64,000 nt of DNA, from positions 124,001-188,000 of the forward strand of contig JAIXMO010000038.1 of the NCBI GenBank assembly GCA_025677825.1, written 5' to 3'. The notes beneath the pieces are model-generated. The model was given only the letters and a program-made list of their open reading frames with translations, made no database searches and was not told where the DNA came from. This document shows, piece by piece, positions 12,501-25,122 of this stretch. The DNA is from Helicostylum pulchrum (taxonomy: Eukaryota > Mucoromycota > Mucoromycetes > Mucorales > Mucoraceae). Position 1 is the first letter of the stretch, and each line of letters opens with the position of its first letter. A program made the position numbers and the translations under genes.

Positions 12501-13346
12501 CAACCAGAAGACTTGAATTGCCTGAAATGGATTTAGGAATGAAGTTGTTGCATAAAAATGAAAATCAAATGTGCGAAGGAAGATCAGATTGTTGGATAAA
12601 AAATTTATTGGATCCAAAGTAAGTAATATACTCAGAAAAAAAATATTTAAAATATACAGGGTAACTTATTTGTATAAAGTCGAAAGGTTATATTTGTAAA
12701 CATAGATGCACTTGATGGAAAAGAAAGTAGGCCATTTGAAGGGTTTCTCCAGAACGATATAGAAGCTACTTTAATTGAACAAACAGTAGAGAGTTTAATC
12801 GCAAGTGGTGTAGCTGAAGAACAATTGGCGTTAATTTCGGTTTATCGGTCTCAATTACGTATCATTTCTCATATCCTAAAAGCAAGACAAGGGATAGAAA
12901 TTGCTACAATTGATAAATATCAAGGTCGTGATAAAGATTGTGTTATTATTTCACTGGTACGTAATAACGAGGCCGGCAATGTTGGAGATCTATTAAGAGA
13001 TTGGCGTAGAATAAATGTGGCTGTGACTAGAGCTAAATCAAAGTTAATTATGTTTGGTTCCGTTACAACTTTAAAATCAACTGCATTATACTGTACTTTA
13101 TTAGATTATTTGGAAGAAAAAGGATGGGTAAAGAATACATATTTTTTTTGGTTTTTTTTTCTTAGTACTTACTGTTTTTTATAGATTCTCAACTTGAAAA
13201 AGAATGCAGAGATAGCACATCAGATTGGTAGTGGTGAAATTAACATGAGGCCGCCAAGTAAGGGCCAACCAAAGACTGTTTCAAGTATCAATGCAGTATT
13301 GAAAAAGAATAGAATTTTAAAGGACATTTATCAGAATACATTATAA
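9578..13346 (+). CDS. dna2: DNA replication ATP-dependent helicase/nuclease DNA2
   Basis: Exons 9578-9629, 9722-12110, 12181-12618, 12680-13127 and 13185-13346 give 1,162 aa. The RecB-type nuclease has the Fe-S cysteines C178, C439, C442 and C448 (spacing as in human DNA2), D317 in KGMIDATV, and E336/K338 in FELKTGK. The superfamily-1 helicase has Walker A GMPGTGKT at 717-724, DEAS at about 828, GDLYQLPP, and the C-terminal block DKYQGRDKDCVII ... INVAVTRAKSKL. Known role: processes long 5' flaps in Okazaki maturation and resects double-strand breaks. The N-terminal extension before the nuclease is short compared with yeast DNA2. The first exon (MITLDSVTNEHG) is supported by a GTAAGT donor and frame continuity; an upstream ATG at about 9476 is a weaker alternative. 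Confidence 0.93.
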
Positions 13347-13627
13347 TTTTCTCCTTTTAACAAACATATACAACTGCTTAAACCGTCACAGTTTTCCCTT
13401 GTATCTACAAAAATTGTATACACATATGTGTGTGTGTGCGTGCGTGCGTGCGTATATATGCGTATGTTTGGGGTATTTGTGTGTATATAATTATGATTAA
13501 CACGCCTCCTTTTTTTTTTTTTTTGAAAAATTTCCCTTTCTTTTTCATTAAATAATAATAATAAGAGCCTTTTTTTTTGGTTTTTGATTTTTTGCGCTGT
13601 GTACATTATATATATAAAAACATCTTT

Positions 13628-16318
13628 ATGGACTCATTACCAACAATAGATGAATGCAGTACTTGGATCTTGGAACATTGTCAAAGTATTCTATCTTTTA
13701 TTGAGCAAGAAAATTTTGATATAAAAGATTTAGTACAGACAACTTTTGATAGTACAAGGATATTAATTAATGCGCTTGATATCAGTAGAAAAGAAAGGCT
13801 AAAATTACTTAATAAACTTGAACGGTATTCCAAGTTTAAACATAATAATAATATGATGAAACTACTGGTAAATATTTAGACGGATATATTAATATAGTAC
13901 ATGTATATACTAAAGCTACAAGGTTAGATTTTGAATATCAAAGAAATCTGTTGTCAAGTAAATCAAACTAGAAAAGAACAAGAATATCTTTCAGTGACAA
14001 CAAATAATTTTATACGAGAAAAAGAGCGGATATTATCACCTAATCAAACCAGTTGTAAAGTCGACTACAATTCTATTTGGCCGGATCAAATAGATGAAAA
14101 GGCATGCTGGTTTAGAAATTACTTTGTTGGTAAACAGTATGTTACATTTATTGGACCTATTATGGATGATGAAAAGGATATGTCGTTGATATCTGTTGTG
14201 AAAGAGTATGAAAAAGGATCAAAGCAAAAAGCTATTCTACAATACAGAATTATTGTTCGTACCAAACAGGTATTTATGCAAAATATGCAATATTATATAT
14301 ATATATATTTGTTATTCAATTCCCTTCCCTTCCTCCCCTATTTTTTACATTACATTAGGATACCAATATGAGTTTTATAGTACATGAATCTGATGCAAAA
14401 GAATTAATTATACAGATTGAAGAGTCTTTAGGTCATAATAAGCTGGACGTAGAAAATGATTCAAAGAGACACCGTCCTTTAAGAAGTTTTTCTTCTGCTA
14501 TTATTACAGGTATGACAAACAATCAATATCATCAACAGCAATTACATCAATCAACAAGAACTATGCGCGCCGCCATCTTGTTTCTTTTTCAGGACATCAA
14601 TTTTAAGCTATTTAAAGAATTATCTGCTGAAACTACAATATTATCTGGCCTAGAGAAAGAGTTTCTAAGATATGACGAAATAGGGGTAACTTCAAATGCA
14701 TCTTTTTCTTTTCTTTTCTAACTAAAAAAATGATGATAGATTCCAAAGTATTACAAGTTTGGTGTGCTAAATATAAAAGAAGGACAAACTACTGAAGAAG
14801 AGTGGTTCTCTAATTCTGGTCTATCAGTTGGTTTAAGAAAACTATTGAATATTATTGCGAAACCTATTGAATTAAAAGGGTACAAAGGATATGCAGCTGG
14901 CCTGGATACCAAAAGTAAGTTTCTTTTTAAAAAGTGCCTATCAATCGATTAACTGCTTTGCACTATAGCGGGTGAATCAGGCGAGATATCCTATGTTTCC
15001 TCTTGGAGAGATCATGAAATTATGTATCACGTAGCCCCACTTATGCCCTCAAGAGAGCATGATGTACAACAGATTCACCGTAAAAGATATATAGGAAATG
15101 GTACTACTTATGATTTGTCTTCTCTTTTATGTGTATAGCTAACATTCATCTAGATATTGTAAGTATTGTGTTTATGGAGGGAAAGAATCAAAAATTTGAT
15201 CCAAATTCTATTCGATCAAAATTTCTACATGTTTTTATTATTGTGCATTTAGAAGTCATTAATAATCAAGATATATGGAGGTAATATAGACTTGGTTAGA
15301 TATGTATATGATTTTAATTTTCTTTCTAGAGTTGAAGTATTACACAATACAGACGTTGAACCGTTTTCTCCACCTTTACCAAGTCCGCCCTTGTTTTTAA
15401 AGGAAGAAGACCTTTGTAAATTTCTTGTATTAAAACGTATGTATGTTAATCACCTTTTTTTTTGTAAAAAAAAATAATATGTAAAGTCATTTACCGACTT
15501 TTTTTGCTAGTTATTAATGCAGAAAACTCATCTTTAAAATCCGACAAGTTTACACTTCCTAATAATAAGGCACGCCTAAGTATCTTAAAGACGTTGATCG
15601 ATACAGGGTTAGAAGCCAGTCAAGTAGCCAGGTCATTTGGCGGGAGTCATCATGGAAGGTTTCATGGAGAGAAAAAGCATCCTAGTGGCAATGGCGAAAG
15701 ACCTAAATCGGCAGGGGCACAACAGCAGCATATTTCTAGTGTACGAAGTAGTTTCAAATCAAATAGTAATAATCTTTTGGTCGAATCTTCTCGTTCTATT
15801 ACTCCTGAACTTCCTCCCATACCTTCTATTTCGAGGTCGAGTGTACTGCGTGACTTGAAGAGTTTCACTAGACGGAAAAGTGGAAATACCAGTACAAAGT
15901 TAGCAAATCAAAACCATCCTAATAATTCTACCAGCTTTGTCGTACCCAAGCAACTTCCGCAGTCGTCGAAACAGCCTGTGCCTACGCAACCAAAGTTACA
16001 GCAGCAGCAGCAGCAAAAAAAGAAAACCATTCAACATAGACCTTCTTTTCAAAGAAACGAAGTAACTACCGATGAAAAAGAAGGTAATGAGTATATAAAA
16101 AAAAAGAGAGTGTAAAGAGATATTAAACATACAGTATAGGTAAAAATGTAGTGGAAAAGAATAATATAGCAGATAAAAAAAAGGGACTCGAACCACTCAA
16201 TGAAAATAGTATTACGACAGTAACTGGGACTGGTATTCGTTACAAGGCACACAACTTGATGAATAGTATGATTGGGCGTCGAAATTCTCGGACGGGATTA
16301 CCACATCCTTCATCGTAA
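13628..16318 (+). CDS. Rap/Ran-GAP domain protein (Rap GTPase-activating protein)
   Basis: Nine exons (13628-13867, 13928-14269, 14359-14685, 14740-14914, 14969-15100, 15154-15280, 15330-15436, 15511-16083, 16140-16318) give 733 aa. An N-terminal helical segment is followed by the Rap1GAP dimerisation-like region (WFRNYFVGKQY ... QYRIIVRTKQ) and the catalytic domain from about residue 304: YYKFGVLNIKEGQTTEEEWF, LKGYKGYAAGLDTKTGESG, HEIMYHVAPLMP and RKRYIGNDIVSIVF. N405 in IGND is the catalytic Asn thumb, which supplies the role of an arginine finger. The last about 200 residues are Ser/Pro/Gln-rich and basic, probably disordered. A GTATG at 14510 looks like a donor, but splicing there breaks the frame, so exon 3 is kept continuous. 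Likely target: a Rap/Rsr1-type small GTPase. Confidence 0.88.
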
Positions 16319-16918
16319 AAAAAAAGAAGATACAAATAATAAAGCATATCTGTTTTATTAATAAATACTAGGATCGCTCCACTCATCATATAAATTGGTT
16401 CTACATGAAACCCATTTTTTTTTTATTAACTACTCTTATAAAAAGAAGATCCAGGTCCGTGCTATCTTTTTAAAAGCCTTCTGTTGATACAATTTTGGAC
16501 AAGGTAGTGCTTTGTACCACCATCATGAAGAACTTTAAATTTTTTTGTTTGTTTTGTTAACTATCTTTCAGTACATCCACTTTTTGAACTTGATACCTTT
16601 TACTTTTTTTTCTTTTAAAGAGAAACGTGACAAAAGAGAAAAAAAAGAGAGAGTAAATAATACATGTCTTCCCCCTTCTCTCTTTTTTTTTTTGAAAGTA
16701 TGTAAGTTTTCCATAAACAGAACGGAATAATAAAAAACTTGTTTATTTATTTTAATATATAAAGTTGCCATGGTTGAGGCTTGTCTTTTTCTCCTTAAAA
16801 AAAAATACAAAAAGAAGGGGGCACAAAATATATATAATATCTTGCTTGTTACTTTTTCTGTTTTTCTTCTTCTCTCTTTCTCTCTTCTTTTTTATATACG
16901 TATCTTTTTAAAAATAAA
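16319..16918. other. Intergenic between RapGAP and G-alpha
   Basis: About 600 bp of T-rich sequence containing the G-alpha promoter and leader. Pyrimidine tracts (TTTTTCTTCTTCTCTCTTTC) lie just upstream of the G-alpha start codon, as is common for highly expressed fungal genes. No coding feature is supported. Confidence 0.5.
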
Positions 16919-18119
16919 ATGGGCTGCTGTCAATCCACCGAACAAGTAGAAGAAAAACAAAGAAATCAAGAAATTGATGCACAAATTAAACGCGACCGCG
17001 TCAAGTTGAGAAAAGAGATTAAAATGTTACTCTTGGGTACGAGATATATATACATATATATTACGTGATTATGACGTTTACTTACTCTGTTATATATAAT
17101 AGGCGCAGGTGAATCAGGTAAATCAACCATATTGAAACAAATGAAATTAATTCATGATGGTGGATATACGCCTGAAGAAAGAGAAACATTTAAAGAGGTT
17201 ATTTTCAGTAATACTATGCAATCCATGAGAGTGACATTGGAAGCTATGGATAGTCTCGGAATCATGTTTCATAATTCAGAAAATGAAGGACACAAAAGAC
17301 TTGTTTTGGAAGCACCACCACAAATTGATTATTTGGGCCACGAGTTGGTAATTGCCATAACTTCTCTTTGGGACGATGAAGGTGTTCAAGAGTGTGTTCA
17401 AAGATCTAATGAATTTCAACTAAATGACTCGGCCCGATAGTAAGTAACATAATATTATATTTAAAGGGGGTTGGATATCGTTTACTAAATACAACCTTTT
17501 TTTTTTTTAAATAAGCTACTTTGATTCGATTCTCCGTATCGGACAGTCAAATTATATGCCTAGTGATCAAGATGTATTAAGATCTCGTGTAAAGTCTACG
17601 GGTATTACTGAAACTACATTTGTTATTGAAAACTTGACTTATCGTATGTTTGATGTTGGTGGACAAAGATCTGAGCGTAAAAAATGGATTCACTGTTTCG
17701 AAAATGTTACTGCGCTTGTATTTTTAGTAGCTATTTCTGAATACGATCAAGTACTATTTGAAGATGAAAGTGTAAATCGTTTACAAGAGTCTTTAACTTT
17801 ATTTGACTCAATTTGTAACTCAAGATGGTTTATAAAGACTTCCATCATCTTATTCTTGAACAAGATTGATTTATTTGAAGAAAAACTACCAAGAAGTCCT
17901 TTAATTGAATTCTTTCCTGATTATAAACATGGTGGTGATTATGATGCTGCTTGTCAATATTTATTAGAAAAGTTCGTTTCTTTGAATACAAGAGCTGATA
18001 CAAAGCAAATTTATACGCATTTAACATGTGCTACAGAAACAAAGCAAATCAAATTTGTCATGAATGCTGTAAATGATATTGTAGTTCATGACAATTTACG
18101 TAACGTTGGTTTATTATAA
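16919..18119 (+). CDS. Heterotrimeric G protein alpha subunit
   Basis: Exons 16919-17036, 17103-17439 and 17516-18119 give 352 aa, the standard G-alpha length. MGCC at the N-terminus supplies Gly2 for myristoylation and Cys3/4 for palmitoylation, so the protein should sit on the plasma membrane. The P-loop is GAGESGKST (40-48), Switch I carries the catalytic arginine R176 (SRVKSTG), Switch II is [12 protein letters not shown] with Q202, then FLNKIDLF and TCATET. The C-terminus ends NVGLL and lacks the Cys four residues from the end that pertussis toxin modifies in Gi. All GTPase residues are intact. It couples GPCRs to cAMP or MAPK signalling. The first intron splits the P-loop Gly codon, a common place for this family. 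Confidence 0.96.
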
Positions 18120-20540
18120 GCCTATCTCCCTCTCTCTTTCTCTTTCTTTAATTTGTAAAACCACTATCACCTTCCCACAAACCCATCCCCCAGTTACATA
18201 CATTTCTTTCCTTGTCTTATTACTACATATTATATCTTTTTTTTATCTTTTTTTTTCATTTACAGTGCTCTCTCTCTCTTTCTTTATTTCTCTCTTTCTC
18301 TTTCTGTTTTTTTCTTTTTAACACAACTGTTATTATTATATACTTACTCAAAAATTAAATTGAATAAAATTCGTTTGAACTTTCAAAAAAAGAGCTCCCT
18401 AAAAAAAAAATCTTTATGCAAAAATCAAAATAGTCGTACAAAAGTGTACTGTACTACCTTGTTAACGGTGGAGCCAACCCGAACTTTCCAGGGTTAATCT
18501 GTATATGTATTCGTTCTTTCACAAAAGAGAAAAATAAACCCTTATAATACATATTTATTACAATGTATTTATTGTTTACAAATACCAAGTAACAATTTCA
18601 AGTATATCCAAGTAAAAAACAACAACAAAATATTGCGTCAGACGCCGCCGCCGTATGATATTTACATGCGGTGGACACACAAAATTCAGGGGGTTCATGT
18701 GTGAGAAAATGAATGGTGCATTGTGCAGCTGAAAAAAGAGAGTTTTCCTCTTTTTACTGTTCATTTTTTTTTTTTTTTTTTTTTACAGATGAATCATGTC
18801 TTCCCCTTTTTAAACAGGGATGGCAAATAGACAGGAGCCGAATTGACAGTGCAGAGTAACAAAAAAAAAAAATTGTGAGCGTATAGAAAACATTGCTTAT
18901 TTGGGAACGGCACTTTTTAAAGTATCACGAAATATGAGGCGCTTAACTAATTTTTGCGCAGAACTTTTGTTCTCCCCATATAAATAAAGCTTTGGTGCAC
19001 CAAAAAAAATATTACAAAGTGTCAAAATAAAATACTCTCAAAAAAAGAGCCTGCGATAAAAAAAAAGGGGGATGTATAAAAAAGTGTTTAAGAAGTACAG
19101 AACAAAACATTGTAGGAGAGATTGTAGTATCATAAAGTTGTTTGTTTTAAGCGTAATAGGAGTGCGCGATACAGTAGTTTTCGTTCGAATTACTTTTTTA
19201 TCAAAATCTTTAAGGGGGACGGACTGCTATACGATACTCTGTTGTAAAAAAAACTACATTCTGTTTTGTCCTTTGCCATCGAGGGGTTATCTACTAGTTT
19301 ACATAAATTAATTTATTATAACTATATCTTCGAGGAGAGGAATAAAGGAATCTTCTCCCTTAAAACGCCAACGATAAAAAAAAGAAAAAAGGTATTTGAG
19401 ACATTCTTCAATATTCTTAAAATGCAATACTAAAAATATAAAACAGCTATAGAAGGGAGACTCCTAAAAGGATTCAGCTGTTTTCGTGTCTATACAGTAT
19501 TTTCTCATTGTCTAAATGAAGTCTTTAACGGCGTGTAGATACGTCTTCAAAAAAAAAGAGGGATTGTTAGGATAAGAACAAACGTTAAGAACGCATTCTC
19601 GTTTATAAAAAAAAAAGGTGGTACATTGTCAGTGGATTTGCCCACGGGTGACACCCAATAGGCGCCAGAGGTTGTGTGAGATATCTACTATTATAGCGAG
19701 GTACGGGGTAATTATCTCGGACAAATGCTAACTATGATTCGTATTGTTATAAGCTATTAGCGCACCAAAATGTCACGAGGAGACTTCAAAAAAGAGAAAC
19801 ATTTTTTTACTTGTACTATGATAGATGCTCTCTGTATTATCTAGCATAAAGACAACTGTTTAACAATGAAATAAACGTCATTTTATTGGCTTACGGGTAA
19901 GCACGTTTTATAATTATTTAGATTTTTTTTTTAAAATAGGTTATTTCAGTTATCAGCAGATTACAGTAACGTCTTTTCTCTATTTATGGAGATGTCCTTT
20001 ATTTTATTGGTTTGGATAAATTTATAAAACTTTATCAGATCCAAGCCAAGGACACTGAACGTGATAGCGTTTACGGAGGGGGGTTTTTTTTAAAAAAATA
20101 ACTGTATGAAAACTAAAAACGCGTAATAGCGAGAGAAATTAATCTGCATACAGAACTAAAAGAATAAAAATCGTGAATTCTACCAGTATGAAAAAAAAAA
20201 AATTCTATACTATTTATTACGTAAAAAGTAGACAACGTGGACAAGAGCAATTTTCCTATATGTATGTCCCCAAATTGGTTTTTTTTTTTACTTGAAACAT
20301 GTTACACGGGCGTTCGGTCTCTGAGCATGTGTTACAGCCGGTAAGAACAGATTAGCATCTTTTTTCTTGATTTGGCTATTAAACATTTAAGCAATTAGGA
20401 CACACTTTTTGCTACCAGAACTCTATGCATTCCGTATGAAAATCATGTGTACCTGTACTATTATTATTTTGTATATTTCGTACTAGAAACCTACGAAAAA
20501 AATTGTATCCCTTTTTTTTACAGAAGTAAAAGATCATATA

Positions 20541-20572
<32 letters not shown>

Positions 20573-21260
20573 GTCGGAAGCGTTTAAAGTATTAAAAGTA
20601 TTACATTATTCCCGTGTAAATCATAAAAAAAAAAGAGAGAAAATCATTTCGGTGGTGTAACAATAAAGATTAGACTGAACTAATAATAAAACTAGTACCT
20701 GATTTTCATTGAGAGAAAAAAAAAAGTATGTAAGTTGATTACATATTAGATGAAATGGGCACACGTAAAAAAAAAGGGCGTTCCCCAATAAATTTAGATA
20801 AGCCTTAATCAGTCCAATGTAACCGAAGATGCTTTGTATTGTGATAACGTGTGATTAGATCATTTGGTACGTGCTAAATAGAAGTAATAGAAAGGAAGGA
20901 GAGAAAATCCAATTATCACTAGCACGTATGCAATACACGCGCAATTAAGAAAAAAAAACGCTATAAATATGTGCTCTCAAGTTTATTGTTATGATTGTTA
21001 TTATTAAATGACGCTTTTTACAGCATAAATGGAAAATCAAAAAATATTAAGGTTCATCCAATCAGCTTTGTTTTTATTGCACGATTATTCGATATGTTTA
21101 AACAGAAAGAGAGAAAAAAAAAGGGGGGGGGTTTGGGGATCTATTATGTGATGTAATGTGCAGAAAGCGAACGAGAGAGAGAGAAAGATAATAAGCAGTA
21201 GTAGTAATAATAATAATAATAAGTGAGACCAAGTAGAGGTATAATTTTTTTTATAGTTCT
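18120..21260. other. Intergenic, about 3.1 kb, no gene seen
   Basis: CT-rich 3' region of the G-alpha gene (18120-18310) is followed by A/T-rich spacer with frequent A8-A12 tracts and a 30-nt T run at 20543-20572. Short frames (18576-18764, 19072-19311) have no recognisable product. A GA-rich and AATAAT-rich segment (21170-21225) precedes the 3' end of the cyclin gene. Confidence 0.5.
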
Positions 21261-22246
21261 TTAACAATCACCATGGGTATATGGAGATATTATAGTATCT
21301 GAATGATGTTGAGAAGAAGAATAAGGGGAATAAATATTATTACAAAGCAAGGTACTTTTTTTAGTATTTGTTACAGACTGTATTAGCGCTTGGTCTAGTA
21401 AAGCTTCAGACTTTTGTATTTTTGTAGTAGTATTTATGACTTCATCCGGCCTCTTTCGCTTTAATGGAAGAGAGGTAGATGTTGTAGGGGACGGAGAGTA
21501 AGATGAAGTGGCAGATGTAGAAGGAGAGAGTGGGGGAGATAGTGATGATGTAATAATTTTAATATGCTCATCCTCAAAAGCCAACGTGCACTGTTGTGTA
21601 AAAGCGTGCGTCAATAATTGATCTCCATAGGCCTGCATATCTTCAAGCTTGACGTGCAAATCAAAATTGCATAAGAAAAGAAACTCTAATTCCAACTGGT
21701 TTAATTCGTATAAGGGTAAACCACCCACCTAAAAAAAAAAACTTGTTAGTACTAATAATAAAAAAAGTTTGTTAGTTTGTCAGTTTTACCTTGGCATATC
21801 TCGTATTAGGATAAAATACATCTGATGTAAATTTAGATGCAACTACAATACTGATAATGTAATAATCAGTCAGAAACAAAAAAAAAAAAAAAAAAAAGTT
21901 AACAATTTTTTGTTTTGTACCTGGTAATCAGTAATCTATGGACAGTAAGAGAATTTACAGCATATTTAGCTTTTTCTAACTTTGCAATACGGTCAAAATA
22001 GACAAGTAAAGATAATAACACTTCATTTGAAAATGAAGCAAATTTGAGGATACGCGTAAGGTAAGAATATATTCCAATATTTGGTACAGCTCGTGAATGA
22101 AAATGAGTTACTGCTGAAGCATCATTTGTGATTATCAGTTTATCATTTGTCTCTATAATCGATTCTAACAAGTCTGCTACGATCTTTACAAGTGATGAAA
22201 CTGGGTATTCCGCTATATCTAGATGATAAATAGTAGTAGGTGACAT
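21261..22246 (-). CDS. PHO80-like cyclin
   Basis: Exons 22246-21921, 21850-21790 and 21728-21261 give 284 aa. The cyclin box is complete across the introns: LLESIIETNDKL, FHSRAVPNIGIYSYLTRIL, LVYFDRIAKL, VHRLLITSIVVASKFTSDVF, then YPNTRYAKVGGLPLYELN and LELEFLFLCNFDL. These are signatures of the PHO80 cyclin family, which bind Pho85/Cdk5-type kinases and act in phosphate and nutrient sensing. The 61-nt middle exon encodes the core of the conserved VASKF block. The Ser/Thr/Pro-rich C-terminal tail contains a basic patch (LPLKRKRPDE) that could be a nuclear signal. The intron ending at 21851 includes a long A tract. Confidence 0.9.
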
Positions 22247-23303
22247 TCAATTCTACTGTTCTTTGCAATAAAATAAAAGAAAAAAGAGAGAGAATTAAAT
22301 GCTTTTAAAAAAAAAAGAAGAAGAGAGAGAAAAAGAAAGAAAGAGATAAAATGAAAAATAATAAATAAATAACAATTGAAACCCGTGAGAGAAATAAAGT
22401 AGACTTAAAGGGGGAAGAGAGAAGAGGGGAAGTTCATTACTATTAGAAAAAAAAAAAAGGGTTAATTTCTGTGCCTGTGTGTGTGTGTATATCTTTTTTT
22501 AAAGAAGTTGTTGCTGCCGGATAACTTTTCTTCGGGGCTTAGTTTTAATGAATTTAATAGTTACCCCCCCCCCCCCTACTATTTTATACGCGGTCAGCCA
22601 ATCCAGTGTCATATTTAGTGCATATGTTTTGTTGGAATGTTTGATCAATTTCACCGCGTGTTGCTCCATTGACATTTGGTTGGATGACACAAGCAATTGT
22701 GACTTACTGGAAAAAAAAAAGAGTTAAACTGAGCGGTGATCCAATCACACACTCCTCAGTCAAAAAACAACAAACCATGACAGATCTCATTTTTTTTTAA
22801 ACAACCTTGCTGTCGTAACAAAGCAGCATCAAATGGTTCCTGACTTCAAAGTATTTTGGCTACTTTTTTTTTTCTGTAAGAAGTACACTTTTCTGAGAGC
22901 AAAAAACCCTTCGATCGCTTACCGAAATGCAAAAGATCCTGCTGTGTACAAGTTTTTTTATACCTTTCCCCCCTTTTTTTTTTGGTGTGCAAGCTATTGG
23001 TGTTCGCGTTCAAAAGGCGCTTATGTTCCTCCCACATCATATCTTATTTAAACGCGTAAAAAAAAAACCCATCCTCCACCTGCCTTGACAGGACATCATC
23101 ACTGCTTTAAAAAGGAAGAAAAGTCATCGTTTCTTTGCGCTTCTTACTTGTACCTGGTTTCTTATTACCATCTGATTGATTTTAAATAAATTATAGTGGT
23201 AAAAATTTATTTGCTAAACAACAACAAAAATGTAACCCCCATTTATGGAAAAAATCAACTGGGGGGACTTTCTTAATTAAAAAAACCCTAAATACAAAAA
23301 ATA
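22247..23303. other. Intergenic upstream of the cyclin gene
   Basis: Contains GA-rich leader sequence just upstream of the cyclin start, a TG repeat near 22470-22486, and a C-tract near 22564-22577. A 65-codon frame on the minus strand (22499-22696) crosses that homopolymer and lacks homologous features, so it is not called a gene. Confidence 0.45.
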
Positions 23304-24928
23304 TTAAGAAGTTGAAGAAGAAGATGATGAGACAGTGGTTGGAGGTCTTCTTCTGCCAGGAGCAGCGGGTCTCTTGAAGCCTTGCTTAGTACCGCCCAGT
23401 AACTGAATGCGATCACCAACCATACTACCAGTGGGTGTACTAGCACCAGATCCCCCATTGGAAGAGTTATCTAATTCTTCAGCGAAATAATCAAAAGTTA
23501 AATCACTCAAATCACTTGTTTCGAACTATAAAGGTTGATTACATAATTAGCCAATCTTCTTTTTTTTTTCCCACTGGGAATGCAGCGTAAAAAACTACCT
23601 TTTTGATCACTTTAATCGATGCTTCATTTTCTGCTTCAAGAATAACATTTGCTTTTGAAGAAGAATATAACATACGTTCTCTAATCTTGGAACCTGAAGG
23701 ACATGTGTAAATGAAGACTACCCAAAAAAAGTTATTAATTTTGATTAATCACTTCATGAGTTTTTTTTTTTTTGGTCTTACCAAGTGATTCTTTTCCTGC
23801 ACTACTTGAATAAATATAAAAAGTAAAACGTGGGGCATTTTCTGTAATTGTATTTCTCAATTCATTAATTGTTACATCAGCACTTTTATCCAAATCAATC
23901 GTTTCATTATTCAAGTGCTAGTAAAATCATCTATCAGTCATTTGTTATTTTCTCTCTCTCTTTTTATTTCTTACCAAAGATACAAAATTGCTTGAACGCT
24001 CTTCTTTAGCTTTTGTAAGTTGAGATAATGCTTCTACTGCCTTTTCAGTTAAAGGGAATGCAATACCGGGTGTAAAGGACTTTCTAGCAGTTGTTCCTTG
24101 ATAATCGGATACAGTTTGAGCCTAGTTTTTATTTTTGTTAAAAAAAGTCGGACCTTGTTTTTTTTACTCGCTTTTTTAAATATTTTACCTCTGCTGCCTT
24201 AATTTCCACCAACTCTTGTTCGCGTCTAGTCAAAGGAGCTTCAGCAGCCTTATGAGCAAGATGTTTCTTATATCCATCCCAAGTAAATTCAGACTATACA
24301 TTCTTTTTGTCAGCACTTATTAGGCACACACACACACACACACATATTTATATATATATATACCTTGTCAGTTCCATAAATATTATCAACAAATCTATAA
24401 TCGCCTAATTCTCTAGTTAATGTAGCTCTAGTAGAGGCATACAACATCTTGTCGCGCACTTTAGCGTGGTCGGGTACATAGCAAAGGAATAACCATTTAT
24501 ACTCGTCGTTACTCGTCTTTTCGTCCAATCTAACAAAGATATAAGCTGGTGTAGTAGTATCAAGATATTCCTCAATGTATTGTTTATAGTCTAAAGAGGT
24601 AATTTAGTGAGTATACGTATTTTTTTTTTAAGAAGAGACGGGTTTTATTCTACCTGCTTCGAAACCATCTTGAACAGTTGAAATACCATTAGGAATAAGA
24701 GACTCTATAAAACAAGAAATGAATACATACTCTAGTACTGTACATGAGAGGGAGTTCCTTACCGTGTTCAATAGAGACACGAATCATACGAGTAGTTCCG
24801 GTAGAAACAGCATCAGCAAAAACCTTGGAGAGTTCCTTTGATACTAACAAACACTATCAGATTGAAAACAAAAAAGTATAGTTTTTTTTTGCCTTGTTGT
24901 TACCTTGAATTCCACTTTGATGAGACAT
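23304..24928 (-). CDS. twf1: Twinfilin (two ADF-H domains; actin monomer and capping-protein binding)
   Basis: Nine exons (24928-24904, 24843-24763, 24704-24654, 24590-24364, 24293-24189, 24121-23975, 23917-23782, 23717-23599, 23525-23304) give 370 aa. The start MSHQSGIQVSKELSKVFADA is the twinfilin N-terminus. ADF-H 1 (about 5-140) includes YKWLFLCYVPDHAKVRDKMLYASTR, and ADF-H 2 (about 175-298) includes PRFTFYIYSS and FIYTCPSGSKIRERMLYSSSK. The tail (LLGGTKQGFKRP, PGRRRPP) resembles the capping-protein and phosphoinositide-binding motif of the family. Known role: sequesters ADP-actin monomers, helps depolymerise filament ends and binds capping protein in cortical patches. The intron at 24294-24363 carries a CA microsatellite. 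Confidence 0.95.
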
Positions 24929-25122
24929 TTTGATAAAAAGGAAGGAGTGAAAAAGAAAAAGAAAAAAACGGGATTTGAAACAAAACAAAAAAGTATCGTT
25001 CAGGTAAAAATATGATTTGATTGGCTAAGAGTTTTGACAATCTAAACCGAAGAAGAAAAAGAAAAAAAGTTTTTTTTTTTTTTCTCGATTGATCTTGCTT
25101 TTCAAAAAAAAAAAAAAAAAGC
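24929..25122. promoter_or_regulatory. Shared divergent promoter (twinfilin / 25123 gene)
   Basis: Only 194 bp separate two divergent start codons. The stretch is A/T-rich with a T15 and an A17 tract and no clear TATA box. Co-regulation is inferred from spacing only. Confidence 0.45.

Noticed and set aside
13430..13460. TG/CG repeat after DNA2 considered as a CRISPR- or promoter-like array
   Set aside because: Simple TGTG/TGCG microsatellite without spacers.
14510..14592. Possible intron (GTATGA...TTTCAG) in the RapGAP third exon
   Set aside because: Removal shifts the frame into a stop within four codons, while the continuous frame leads to the conserved FKLFKELS segment.
22499..22696. 65-codon minus-strand frame upstream of the cyclin gene
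   Set aside because: It depends on reading through a C-tract as a Gly run; no family features and no intron support.
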